Shown here: piece after piece, positions 1 to 5,166 of the stretch
Position numbering within the stretch: the stretch's first letter is position 1
Layout: every line of letters starts with the position of its first letter
From: Candidatus Iainarchaeum sp.
GTDB taxonomy: Archaea; B1Sed10-29; WALL01; JAGHAM01
Assembly: GCA_021161465.1 (NCBI GenBank)
Contig: JAGHAM010000034.1
Span: 1-6,844, forward strand
Length of the DNA: 6,844 nt
Direction of reading: 5' to 3'
The notes under the pieces: generated by a model
Told to the model about the DNA's origin: nothing
Databases searched by the model: none
Seen by the model: only the letters and a program-made list of their open reading frames with translations
Program-made: the position numbers and the translations under genes

Positions 1-821
1 ATTACACACCCACCGAGCCCAGCCCCGCTTATCTTAGAACCTATCGCTCCTGATTTTAGTGCAGCTTCTATCAAACGCTCGTTTGCAGGATGGCTCATTT
101 TTATGTTCCTGTAAAACTCCTGGAACTCATTCATTAACTGGCCTACTCTTTTTATGTTGCCACCCTCGATAGCCGTTCTAGCGTCTTTTGCTATCTTCCC
201 TGCTTCTTCAAAATATCCCTCGTACTCGTCGTGGTTCTTTTCCCATGCAGCGTGAACTGCAGTCAAGGCATCTCTCGTGCTTGAACGAATGCCAGTATTT
301 GCTATTAGTATGTCCAGCGGTTTTCCAGCATGTATCTGCTCTATTTTGCCTTTTAGGAAGTAGATTGGCTTCTCATGCGAAATTACAGTATTGTCAATCC
401 CGCTTGGGTGCGCGTGGAGCAGCTGCTCTGTCTTGTAGTCTATTTGGCTTATCTCATCCTGCGTGAGTTTCTTGTTAAAATAACTGGTGACAGCTTTTAT
501 TGTTGCCACCCCGACAGCAGCTCCGCTTCCCATACCAGATGCAACCGGAACCTGTGAATCAATAGTAAGTTCAAAAGCCTTGTTTTCCTTAGTCTTCTCT
601 ATACCGAGATATTCAAGAGTGTTGTCCACAGTAAGCTCAATGGCTTCCTTAGCTTTCTTTCGGTCAACCTTGTTTTTCAGGACTATGTTGAATGCATGTG
701 ATGGACCCGCAGTCACTCTGGCTTTGACTCCAAACACAGGTGCAGCTATGGCTGGCTGGCCATAAACCACAGAGTGTTCGCCAAATAAGACTATCTTCCC
801 CGGGGCTTCTCCTACTACCAT
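1..821 (-). CDS. mvk: Mevalonate kinase, 3' end cut by window edge
   Basis: GHMP-superfamily kinase that phosphorylates mevalonate to 5-phosphomevalonate with ATP in the archaeal isoprenoid (membrane lipid) pathway; soluble. I translated it by hand from ATG at 821-819: it opens MVVGEAPGKIVLFGEHSVVYG, the family's N-terminal motif. The ATP-binding glycine loop PVASGMGSGAAV is at about residues 92-103, HPSGIDNT with the likely catalytic Asp at about 143, and the C-terminal GHMP motif SGAGLGGCVI just before the edge. About 273 codons are present and the frame is open throughout; most family members run a few dozen residues longer, so only the tail is missing. The glycine loop has GSG where GSS is commoner. 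No ribosome binding site precedes the ATG, but a TATA-like element lies about 28 nt upstream, so a leaderless transcript is plausible. It follows MEMO and rpsB, a neighbourhood I recall from other archaea. Confidence 0.95.
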   Translation of the reverse strand, partial: MVVGEAPGKIVLFGEHSVVYGQPAIAAPVFGVKARVTAGPSHAFNIVLKNKVDRKKAKEAIELTVDNTLEYLGIEKTKENKAFELTIDSQVPVASGMGSGAAVGVATIKAVTSYFNKKLTQDEISQIDYKTEQLLHAHPSGIDNTVISHEKPIYFLKGKIEQIHAGKPLDILIANTGIRSSTRDALTAVHAAWEKNHDEYEGYFEEAGKIAKDARTAIEGGNIKRVGQLMNEFQEFYRNIKMSHPANERLIEAALKSGAIGSKISGAGLGGCV

Positions 822-843
822 GAGTTTGAGTTTATGAGGTTTA

Positions 844-855
844 GTATAAAAAAAG
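844..855 (-). promoter_or_regulatory. Candidate TATA element for leaderless mvk
   Basis: On the minus strand this reads CTTTTTTTATAC. Its centre lies about 28 nt before the mvk ATG, the spacing expected from an archaeal TATA box to a start site at or next to the ATG. That would explain why mvk has no visible ribosome binding site. The BRE position is not clearly purine-rich. The same T run could instead be a terminator (separate entry). This is inference from position and composition only. Confidence 0.4.
848..854 (-). terminator. Oligo-T run after the MEMO gene
   Basis: Seven consecutive T residues on the minus strand begin about 18 nt after the MEMO stop codon. Archaeal RNA polymerase terminates at oligo-T tracts without needing a hairpin, so this is a plausible end for the ribosomal operon. 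There is no strong hairpin in front of it. It overlaps the TATA-like element proposed for mvk, so the two functions may be combined or only one may be real. Confidence 0.4.
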
Positions 856-872
856 TTAGCATTAGATTGCCA

Positions 873-1655
873 TCAGACAAAAACTATTGAGGAGTAGCCA
901 ACAACTAGGTCGTCCCCAGTAACATCTCCGGATGTGGAGTAATTTAGTAGGACGCCCTCTATGCACTGCTTGTGTTTGGCGAATATCATTGATGCAGCAA
1001 TAGGTCCTGGACCGCACACACTCACATTCCTCTTCAATACTCTTTCGTAGAATTCTTCTTCGTCTAGTTCCAGTATTGATTTTATTACATAATGGTCGTT
1101 TTCCTCGGCAACTGCTCTTGGCACATAATGGGAAAAATCACTGGAGGCGATTACCGCACAATTCAGACTGGACAAGGCTTCCCCAAGCATCTGCGCCGCC
1201 TCAAGACTCTGGTCGCCCATTATTATAGGAACTATCTTAAAGTCTTTGTTTGGGTGAGCATACTGGAGGAATGGCACCTGGACTTCAATTGAATGCTCGA
1301 AGGTATGGACCCTTTCGCTTATACCAACTACATCCCCAAGCGCTGCAACTGCTTCCTCGTCTATATCTACACTCCCAAGAGGAGTCTCCCAGCTACCACG
1401 TGGGTATGCTATGTTCCCTCCCATAGCTGCTCCAGTGTGGTCAGGACCCAAGATAACATAAGTGTCTGCATCCTCAATCGCTGAGTGGGTAAAAGCAGCA
1501 GTTTTACCAGAGTAAATATAGCCTGCATGTGGAGAGACACCAGATATACCTCTGACTTTCGGCTTTAATCCACTGAAAAAAGCAGACAACATGTTGTTTA
1601 ATTCTGTCCTTTCCTTTGGGTAAAATTGTCCAGCAACTGCAGGCTCTCTTACCAT
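873..1655 (-). CDS. MEMO1-family protein (AmmeMemoRadiSam system protein B)
   Basis: A 260-residue cytosolic protein of the MEMO family, related to LigB-type extradiol dioxygenases. Human MEMO1 binds metal through two His and one Cys; the archaeal role is not settled, and bacterial or archaeal members are often named AmmeMemoRadiSam system protein B. The start MVREPAVAGQFYP is the family's typical N terminus. Motifs in order: SPHAGYIYSG (His43), ILGPDHTG (His73), FEHSIEVQVPFLQY (Glu120, His121), IIMGDQ, SSDFSHY (Asp173, His176) and SVCGPGPI (Cys214). His43, His73 and Cys214 match the metal ligands of human MEMO1, so the site looks intact. Length is normal. The ATG directly follows the rpsB stop codon with no gap, so translation is probably coupled. 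AMMECR1 and radical-SAM partners are not in this window. Confidence 0.93.
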   Translation of the reverse strand: MVREPAVAGQFYPKERTELNNMLSAFFSGLKPKVRGISGVSPHAGYIYSGKTAAFTHSAIEDADTYVILGPDHTGAAMGGNIAYPRGSWETPLGSVDIDEEAVAALGDVVGISERVHTFEHSIEVQVPFLQYAHPNKDFKIVPIIMGDQSLEAAQMLGEALSSLNCAVIASSDFSHYVPRAVAEENDHYVIKSILELDEEEFYERVLKRNVSVCGPGPIAASMIFAKHKQCIEGVLLNYSTSGDVTGDDLVVGYSSIVFV

Positions 1656-2279
1656 TTAACTTGCCTCAAAGTCTTCAATCTTTTCCTTAAAATCGCTCCT
1701 CTTTTTAATAATCCCATTTAACAGCTGGAGCTCTCTCGTGAGCAGCCAGTAAGCAAGAGCTAAAGCCTTTTTGCCCTTGTTGTTTAGCGGAACGCAAACG
1801 TCCACATCAGTTAGCAGGTTGTTAGTGTCACAAAGTGCGATAACAGGAATCCTGACTTTTCCGGCCTCGTTTATGGCTTGTTTGTCTACACCAGGGTCTG
1901 AAACTAACAAGACATCAGGTTCTACAAAATTTGGGCTTCTGGGGTTAGTCAGAGTGCCCGGTACGAACCTTTTGACAGAAACCATCGCACCAATGCTTGC
2001 AGCGAATTTCTTTGCAGGTTTTCTTGCGTAGACCCTACCAGCCACAACGAGTATTTTGCCAGGTTCATAGTTTGACAGGAAGTTGGCAGCTAGCTGGATA
2101 CGCTTGTCTATTGTTTGTATGTCCAGCACATGAAGGCCGTCCTGCCTTGTCTTGTATATGTATGGTTTCATGTCCCCAGTTTTGTACTGGGAACCTATGT
2201 GTATCCCTGCCTTTAGATATGTTTCTATAGGAACTAGCAAATTCTCCTCGTCTTCCTTCGTTTCCTTTGCTTTTACCAT
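1656..2279 (-). CDS. rpsB: 30S ribosomal protein uS2
   Basis: Archaeal S2, a small-subunit protein on the back of the 30S particle. The 207 residues include the family's YLKAGIHIGSQYKTGDMKPYIYKTR near residue 22, a QTIDKRI segment, and the RFVPGTLTNP, EPDVLLVSDP and IPVIALCDTNN stretches. The frame is open up to 2417, but the extra codons would be read through the tRNA-Pro gene and have no S2 similarity. I chose ATG at 2279 because AGGTGA lies 5 nt upstream (2290-2285) and the length then fits archaeal S2. Only about 20 nt separate the CCA end of tRNA-Pro from this start, so the ribosome binding site would sit near the 5' end of the message left after tRNase Z cleavage. rpoK and eno, which in many archaea lie between rpoN and rpsB, are absent here. 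Confidence 0.97.
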   Translation of the reverse strand: MVKAKETKEDEENLLVPIETYLKAGIHIGSQYKTGDMKPYIYKTRQDGLHVLDIQTIDKRIQLAANFLSNYEPGKILVVAGRVYARKPAKKFAASIGAMVSVKRFVPGTLTNPRSPNFVEPDVLLVSDPGVDKQAINEAGKVRIPVIALCDTNNLLTDVDVCVPLNNKGKKALALAYWLLTRELQLLNGIIKKRSDFKEKIEDFEAS

Positions 2280-2317
2280 CTTGGTCACCTGAATCATAAG
2301 TGGTGGGGCCGTCGAGA

Positions 2318-2373
2318 TTCTCATGCCGTGGCGGATTGCGTAACAATCCCCTACGGGGGTGTTGAAACCCCTA
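2318..2373 (-). other. tRNA-Pro intron 4, T loop 59/60, 56 nt
   Basis: The T stem TCGAG/CTCGA is the outer helix. TTCA of the T loop pairs with intron TGAG (2323-2320) as the 4-bp central helix, and both bulges read AAT, cut AA|T. Excision leaves the standard 7-nt loop TTCAAAT. Inside are two hairpins: GGGG/CCCC, and GGATTG-CAATCC (plus-strand 2333-2349). The latter resembles a hairpin at the same end of the tRNA-Ser intron. Confidence 0.85.
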
Positions 2374-2386
2374 TTTGAACTCGAGT

Positions 2387-2416
2387 TCCTGGGGGCTCTC
2401 TCTGTCGAAGAGACCA
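2387..2416 (-). other. tRNA-Pro intron 3, variable loop (~45/46), 30 nt
   Basis: A CTGG/CCAG central helix is flanked by 3-nt bulges TGT and GAA, with an inner hairpin GGTCTCT pairing to AGAGA(G)CC. Excision leaves a 4-nt variable loop, TGAC, between the anticodon stem and the T stem. Without excision the variable region would be 34 nt, far too long for a tRNA-Pro. The boundary could shift by one base to give a 5-nt loop. Confidence 0.75.
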
Positions 2417-2429
2417 CACCAGCACCCCA

Positions 2430-2456
2430 CTCCAGTTTTTGGGTTCTCCCAAAAAA
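2430..2456 (-). other. tRNA-Pro intron 2, anticodon loop 32/33, 27 nt
   Basis: The BHB is textbook: outer helix CCTC/GGGG, 4-bp central helix CCAG/CTGG, 3-nt bulges CTT and AGT, and an 8-bp inner hairpin TTTTTGGG/CCCAAAAA closed by an AGAA loop. Cutting each bulge after its second base leaves T32 joined to T33 and yields the loop TTGGGGT with anticodon GGG. The site is 32/33, not the canonical 37/38. The intron begins inside a T7 run (2457-2451). Confidence 0.85.
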
Positions 2457-2468
2457 AGCTGGGAGGAT

Positions 2469-2500
2469 TTTTTGTGATCCCGGCGTAGTGCGGGAACCAG
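2469..2500 (-). other. tRNA-Pro intron 1, D loop (~20/21), 32 nt
   Basis: Removing this segment restores GGGTAGCTTGGGATCCT, the length and sequence pattern of an archaeal Pro D arm. Inside is a hairpin, CCCG/CGGG extended by TGGT pairing with ATCA. A GGC bulge (2502-2500) and an A-rich bulge flank a short TTG/CAA helix, giving a relaxed rather than perfect BHB. Of the four Pro introns this has the weakest fold, but the exon consensus supports it. Confidence 0.7.
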
Positions 2501-2523
2501 CCCAAGCTACCCTACGGCCCCTT

Positions 2524-2712
2524 TTAGTATCCTTTTATGTCATCCACCACATTTACATGGCTTATGAGCATCCTTCTGCAACAGTACCTCTTCAATCCCA
2601 AATCATCTAATATTTTCTCTGGGTCTTCTCCTGCTTTGACTCTCTTATCAAAGTCTTCCCACAGGTTTCCTATCAACCTTCCACAGGTAAAACATCTTAC
2701 AGGTACTTCCAT
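2524..2712 (-). CDS. rpoN: RNA polymerase subunit N (Rpb10 homologue)
   Basis: Small zinc-binding subunit of archaeal RNA polymerase that bridges subunits D and B in the assembly platform. The 62 residues begin [11 protein letters not shown] and end in [19 protein letters not shown]; Cys7, Cys10, Cys44 and Cys45 form the family's CxxC...CC zinc site. The frame is open 13 codons further, to 2751, but I chose 2712: AGGTGA (2722-2717) lies 4 nt upstream, and homologues begin at this point. The rpsI stop codon TGA is itself part of that ribosome binding site, so the two genes are tightly coupled. The stop codon lies 2 nt before the tRNA-Pro 5' end, so RNase P cleavage would leave this message with almost no 3' untranslated region. 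Confidence 0.97.
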   Translation of the reverse strand: MEVPVRCFTCGRLIGNLWEDFDKRVKAGEDPEKILDDLGLKRYCCRRMLISHVNVVDDIKGY

Positions 2713-2716
2713 AATC

Positions 2717-3139
2717 TCACCTATAACTTTTCTGGTATTTGGCCCTGGCACCTTTTCTTAGATACTTTTTAGGTTCTTTCTTTCTCACATCGTCGACAAG
2801 CAAGTTCCTGTCATAACTGAGGAATGCTTGTTTCAGCTTGTCACTTTCTGTTATGCCAACTAATGCTTTTGCAACAGCAGTCTGTGCTGCTCCAGCCTGC
2901 CCGGCTATGCCGCCACCAGATATGTTAACATCAATGTCAAATTTAGATCTCCCGCCAAGAACATCATCTGCAATCCTAATTGGTATTAATGCGGTCTCCC
3001 TCACCAACTCATTTTCATAGAGCTCAGCAGGTTTTCCGTTTATTTTGTATGAGAAGCTTTCTGCTGGTCTTATCCTAGCTCTTGCTACTGCCTTTTTTTT
3101 CTTAGCCTTTGTCACAACTACTTTACCTTTAGCTTTCAT
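2717..3139 (-). CDS. rpsI: 30S ribosomal protein uS9
   Basis: Archaeal S9 (140 residues), whose basic C-terminal tail reaches into the 30S P site near the anticodon stem of the bound tRNA. Visible hallmarks are the basic start [15 protein letters not shown], the glycine-rich [21 protein letters not shown] segment near residues 73-93, [35 protein letters not shown] at the C terminus, and the final Arg known to be conserved in the family. Length is normal. It starts 3 nt after rplM stops and its TGA falls inside the rpoN ribosome binding site. The rplM-rpsI pairing is conserved across bacteria and archaea. Confidence 0.97.
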   Translation of the reverse strand: MKAKGKVVVTKAKKKKAVARARIRPAESFSYKINGKPAELYENELVRETALIPIRIADDVLGGRSKFDIDVNISGGGIAGQAGAAQTAVAKALVGITESDKLKQAFLSYDRNLLVDDVRKKEPKKYLRKGARAKYQKSYR

Positions 3140-3142
3140 ACT

Positions 3143-3556
3143 TTATCCCTTCCACCCTAAGTAAGCACATAGTTCATCCAACGTAGTGTAAGAGCATCTT
3201 GGAGGTTTGATCTGATGCCTTTCAGCCTTTCCATCAAATTCTGAAGGCGTTCCAATGAATACTTTTAAGTTTGTAAGTGCATTCTTGCCTCTTTTCGTTG
3301 TGTACCCGACCATCCCCCTAACAGCTCGTTTGAAAAGCTTGTCCGGTGTCTTTGGGAATTTTGGGCCTTTTTTCGGGTTTGCCCTATCACTCCTGTCAAT
3401 GCGCTGCTTGTATTTTGAATAAATATCCTCTTTTCGACCAGTTATAACTGCCTTCTCTGCGTTGACTACGATGACTTTCTCACCCTTAACAAGTTGTTTT
3501 GCTATCTGTGAGGCAAGCCTGCCAAGCACCGCTCCGTCTGCATCTATTACTTTCAT
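3143..3556 (-). CDS. rplM: 50S ribosomal protein uL13
   Basis: Archaeal L13 (137 residues), a large-subunit assembly protein. The N-terminal MKVIDADGAVLGRLASQIAKQLVKGEKVIVVNAEKAVITG is typical, followed by KGPKFPKTPDKLFKRAVRGMVGYTTKRGKNAL around residues 63-95, the segment that contacts 23S rRNA. The ATG overlaps the rpl18e stop codon by 4 nt (ATGA), so the two are translationally coupled. Nothing unusual. Confidence 0.97.
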   Translation of the reverse strand: MKVIDADGAVLGRLASQIAKQLVKGEKVIVVNAEKAVITGRKEDIYSKYKQRIDRSDRANPKKGPKFPKTPDKLFKRAVRGMVGYTTKRGKNALTNLKVFIGTPSEFDGKAERHQIKPPRCSYTTLDELCAYLGWKG

Positions 3557-3777
3557 TTCATCAACCTTGCTTTTGATTTTTTTGCTTCTTCAAGGGTTAT
3601 TATCTTGCCACCAGCTTTAACTATCTTTTCTTTAGCGCTCTCTGAGAATGCTTTCGCAGCGATTTTAATGGGGTGCTCAAGAACACCATCCCCTAAAACT
3701 TTTCCAGGTACAACTATGACCTCACCTTTTTTGGTGTGCTTGTTTATCTCCCAGATGTTTACTTCAACTTTTCCCAT
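3553..3777 (-). CDS. rpl18e: 50S ribosomal protein eL18, short form without the N-terminal segment
   Basis: Archaeal L18e, of the eL18/uL15 family, a large-subunit protein. The 74 residues contain the family core: VEVNIWEINKHTKKGEVIVVPGKVLGDG, then HPIKIAAKAFSESAKEKIVKAGGKIITLEEA. Archaeal homologues are usually about 115-120 residues, with an N-terminal part of about 45 residues (the RTNP...L..LRKAS region) before this core; that part is absent. The start is well defined: AGGTGA (3787-3782) lies 4 nt before ATG at 3777, and the tRNA-Leu 3' end is only 23 nt upstream, so the missing part cannot be just in front. The rest is intact and in frame, so this looks like a shortened functional gene rather than debris. 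A tRNA-Leu next to rpl18e-rplM-rpsI is an arrangement known from haloarchaea. Confidence 0.9.
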   Translation of the reverse strand: MGKVEVNIWEINKHTKKGEVIVVPGKVLGDGVLEHPIKIAAKAFSESAKEKIVKAGGKIITLEEAKKSKARLMK

Positions 3778-3814
3778 TTCTTCACCTGTTACTATAATAA
3801 TGCGGGGGACGAGA

Positions 3815-3863
3815 TTCTCAACCCACAGCCATCTGCAGGTTTAGAAAGGGTGCAACCCTTCTT
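3815..3863 (-). other. tRNA-Leu intron 2, T loop 59/60, 49 nt
   Basis: Outer helix is the T stem GCGAG/CTCGT. The central helix is TTCA with TGAG (3820-3817), the bulges AAA and AAT. Excision leaves TTCAAAT. It contains a hairpin around AAGGG-TTGCA-CCCTT and a second one closed by AACC/GGTT. Positions 3833-3862 are identical over 30 bp to two segments of the tRNA-Ser intron. Confidence 0.85.
3833..3862. repeat. 30-bp copy of the T-loop intron repeat (in tRNA-Leu)
   Basis: Identical to plus-strand 6701-6730 and 6779-6808 in the tRNA-Ser intron. The core is an inverted repeat, AAGGGTGCAACCCTT. Relative to the Ser copies, about 14 bp (GGTGCAACCAATCT) is missing between this segment and the exon junction; the loss is bounded by TCT on both sides, which fits deletion between short direct repeats. 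Confidence 0.95.
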
Positions 3864-3911
3864 TTTGAACTCGCGCAGGCACTAAGCCACAAGGCCCTCA
3901 ACCTTGCTCGT

Positions 3912-3940
3912 TTGGCCACACTATACGATAGGTATAGCTT
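3912..3940 (-). other. tRNA-Leu intron 1, D loop, 29 nt
   Basis: Excision joins GGTCAA to ACGAG, giving the usual Leu D-loop ending GGTCAAA followed by the D stem. The proposed fold has central helix GGTC/GGCC, AAA bulges on each side cut AA|A, and an inner hairpin CTATAC-CTATC-GTATAG. The outer D stem is separated by an internal loop, so this is a relaxed BHB. The hairpin's own loop is not a usable anticodon loop, because no T precedes a plausible triplet. Confidence 0.75.
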
Positions 3941-3979
3941 TTGACCGCTCCGACACCCCCGCACGTTTACATTCTGTTT

Positions 3980-4780
3980 TCATTTGTTTTTAATTTTTGC
4001 TGCACCAAGCTCCTCCTTCATGATTTTATTCCTGTTCCTGATGATTTCAAGCGCTTTCTCTAGGGTCTCCATCGCGCTGAGGGAACCATTTGTTTCAAGT
4101 TTGAACACAAATGAAGTCCTGTCTTGACTTATCTTTAGATGTTTTGATTCGTCAACACAGTGCATGCACATGGTGCACTCCCATGGCTTTTCTAGGACAA
4201 GTGTGCCTTTTTTCAACCCTAGTGCCTTCTTTGGGCAAATCTTGACTAGTTCTTTGGCATTCTCTATCTTGCCATCGACTTCGAGCACGGGGAGCATTTT
4301 ATATGATGCATTCCCTGCTTGCCATTTAACGTGATTTTCACCTTTTCCTAGTATGGCCTTTGCTTCCAATCTTAGTCTCTGGCCATCCAGTAACTCCACT
4401 ATTGGTATCTTCCCGCTAACTGGCTTTACCTTTGGGTCGTTTGTGTGTAATGCAGAGGAATAAACCATCTTAGGTCCAATTTCATCTATGGTTAGGGTAA
4501 CACTGCTAGTGTGACTCTCTTCTTTTCCGTCTTTTGGTATCCTATACATCTTTAAGTCAGTTGTTAGGGGTATTAATGCCAACCTGTGTGCTAAGTACTC
4601 ATCAAATAAAGGAGATGTGTTTTCATAGAATATCACTTCATCTATTGCCATGACTGGAACTTCAGCAAGAACGGTCCTCCTTAAAGCATTAACAAAAGCA
4701 GGTTCTGTCCCAGTTAACAAAAGCTCTAAGTAGTTTTTCTCCTGCTTTAACAGCTTAATCTTTAACTTATTGGACTTCAC
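3980..4780 (-). CDS. rpoD: RNA polymerase subunit D (Rpb3 homologue) with Fe-S motif
   Basis: Archaeal RNA polymerase subunit D, the alpha/Rpb3 equivalent that dimerises with subunit L and nucleates assembly together with N and P. This is not the bacterial sigma factor of the same symbol. The 266 residues show the alpha-type motif [21 protein letters not shown] near residues 29-49 and [11 protein letters not shown] near 65-75. An inserted ferredoxin-like domain carries Cys182 (ICPKKAL) and CTMCMHC (Cys202, 205, 208), enough for one [4Fe-4S] cluster, as in several archaeal D subunits. A dimerisation helix, [18 protein letters not shown], lies near the C terminus. The start is GTG at 4780, overlapping the rpsK stop codon as GTGA, with GGAGG just upstream. 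The stop codon is followed after 17 nt by tRNA-Leu. Confidence 0.97.
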   Translation of the reverse strand: MKSNKLKIKLLKQEKNYLELLLTGTEPAFVNALRRTVLAEVPVMAIDEVIFYENTSPLFDEYLAHRLALIPLTTDLKMYRIPKDGKEESHTSSVTLTIDEIGPKMVYSSALHTNDPKVKPVSGKIPIVELLDGQRLRLEAKAILGKGENHVKWQAGNASYKMLPVLEVDGKIENAKELVKICPKKALGLKKGTLVLEKPWECTMCMHCVDESKHLKISQDRTSFVFKLETNGSLSAMETLEKALEIIRNRNKIMKEELGAAKIKNK

Positions 4781-5166
4781 ACTCTCCTCCCCCTTTTGCC
4801 TCCTTTGGGTCTTGTACCATCATGTGGTATTGGTGTGACATCCTCTATTCTTCCTATTTCTAATCCAGCTCTGGTCAGTGCCCGTATGGATGCCTGTGCA
4901 CCAGCACCAGGTTGTTTTGATTTGATTCCTCCTGGAGCCCTTATTTTAACATGTACACCCGTTATCCCTTTAGATATTGCCTCTTCTGCAGCCCTTTGGG
5001 CTGCAGCCATTGCAGCGTAGGGGGAACTTTGCTTACTATCTGTTTCTGTAACCATGCCACCCGAGCATTTAGAGATGGTTTCAGCACCAGTTAAATCTGT
5101 TATCGTTATTATGGTGTTATTTGAGGAGGCATAAATATGGGCAACGCCCCACTTCCTATCTTTCAT
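4777..5166 (-). CDS. rpsK: 30S ribosomal protein uS11
   Basis: Archaeal S11 (129 residues), on the 30S platform near the E-site mRNA exit. Typical segments are [22 protein letters not shown] near residue 7, [30 protein letters not shown] near 34-63, [10 protein letters not shown] and [43 protein letters not shown]. It overlaps rpsD upstream (ATGA) and rpoD downstream (GTGA) by 4 nt each. The S13-S4-S11-RNAP-alpha/D order is conserved from bacteria to archaea. Confidence 0.98.
   Translation of the reverse strand: MKDRKWGVAHIYASSNNTIITITDLTGAETISKCSGGMVTETDSKQSSPYAAMAAAQRAAEEAISKGITGVHVKIRAPGGIKSKQPGAGAQASIRALTRAGLEIGRIEDVTPIPHDGTRPKGGKRGRRV

Larger units (their letters stand above)
2301..2521 (-). 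tRNA. tRNA-Pro(GGG) split by four BHB introns
   Basis: The outer ends pair perfectly: GGGGCCG (2521-2515) with CGGCCCC (2311-2305), followed by A73 and an encoded CCA (2303-2301). Five exons, 2521-2501, 2468-2457, 2429-2417, 2386-2374 and 2317-2304, join to a 73-nt cloverleaf. The D arm is GGGTAGCTTGGGATCCT, as in other archaeal tRNA-Pro. The anticodon stem is CCAGC/GCTGG around the loop TTGGGGT (anticodon GGG at 2428-2426). The variable loop is TGAC and the T arm TCGAG-TTCAAAT-CTCGA. The introns are 32, 27, 30 and 56 nt, at about positions 20/21, 32/33, 45/46 and 59/60. The gene begins 2 nt after the rpoN stop codon and ends 21 nt before rpsB, so it is probably processed from operon RNA. Junctions may slip by a base, the D-loop and variable-loop ones being least certain. 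I am very sure of the tRNA identity and fairly sure of all four introns. Confidence 0.9.
3801..3962 (-). tRNA. tRNA-Leu(GAG) with two introns (D loop and T loop)
   Basis: Acceptor GCGGGGG (3962-3956) pairs perfectly with CCCCCGC (3808-3802), with A73 at 3801 and no encoded CCA. Exons 3962-3941, 3911-3864 and 3814-3801 join to 84 nt. The D stem is TCG/CGA around GAGCGGTCAAA. The anticodon stem CAAGG/CCTTG encloses TTGAGGG, with anticodon GAG at 3899-3897. The long variable arm has stem GGC/GCC and loop TTAGT, as expected for Leu. The T arm is GCGAG-TTCAAAT-CTCGT. The anticodon loop has no intron; the two introns (29 and 49 nt) sit in the D loop and at 59/60. Base 10 is T, pairing with A25, where G10 is nearly universal. 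The gene lies 17 nt after rpoD and 23 nt before rpl18e, so it is probably co-transcribed. Confidence 0.92.

Noticed and set aside
188-765. Three plus-strand open frames of 60-92 codons
   Set aside because: They are antisense to the mevalonate kinase gene, which has intact motifs in its own frame.
2065-2346. 93-codon open frame on the minus strand
   Set aside because: It is a frame-shifted reading of rpsB and the tRNA-Pro intron; composition is not protein-like.
2280-2417. Upstream extension of the rpsB reading frame by 46 codons
   Set aside because: It runs through the tRNA-Pro 3' exon and T-loop intron, has no S2 similarity, and the start at 2279 has a proper AGGTGA site.
2421-2458. Canonical 37/38 intron with anticodon UGG in tRNA-Pro
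   Set aside because: CCAGC is followed by seven Ts before GGG, which would make the loop four bases too long, whereas the 32/33 BHB fits every base and gives anticodon GGG.
2713-2751. Upstream extension of the rpoN frame by 13 codons
   Set aside because: It overlaps the end of rpsI; the AGGTGA site and the family's usual N terminus both place the start at 2712.
3921-3938. CTATAC/GTATAG hairpin as the tRNA-Leu anticodon arm
   Set aside because: The loop lacks U33 before a plausible triplet, and a perfect anticodon arm with GAG lies at 3906-3890.
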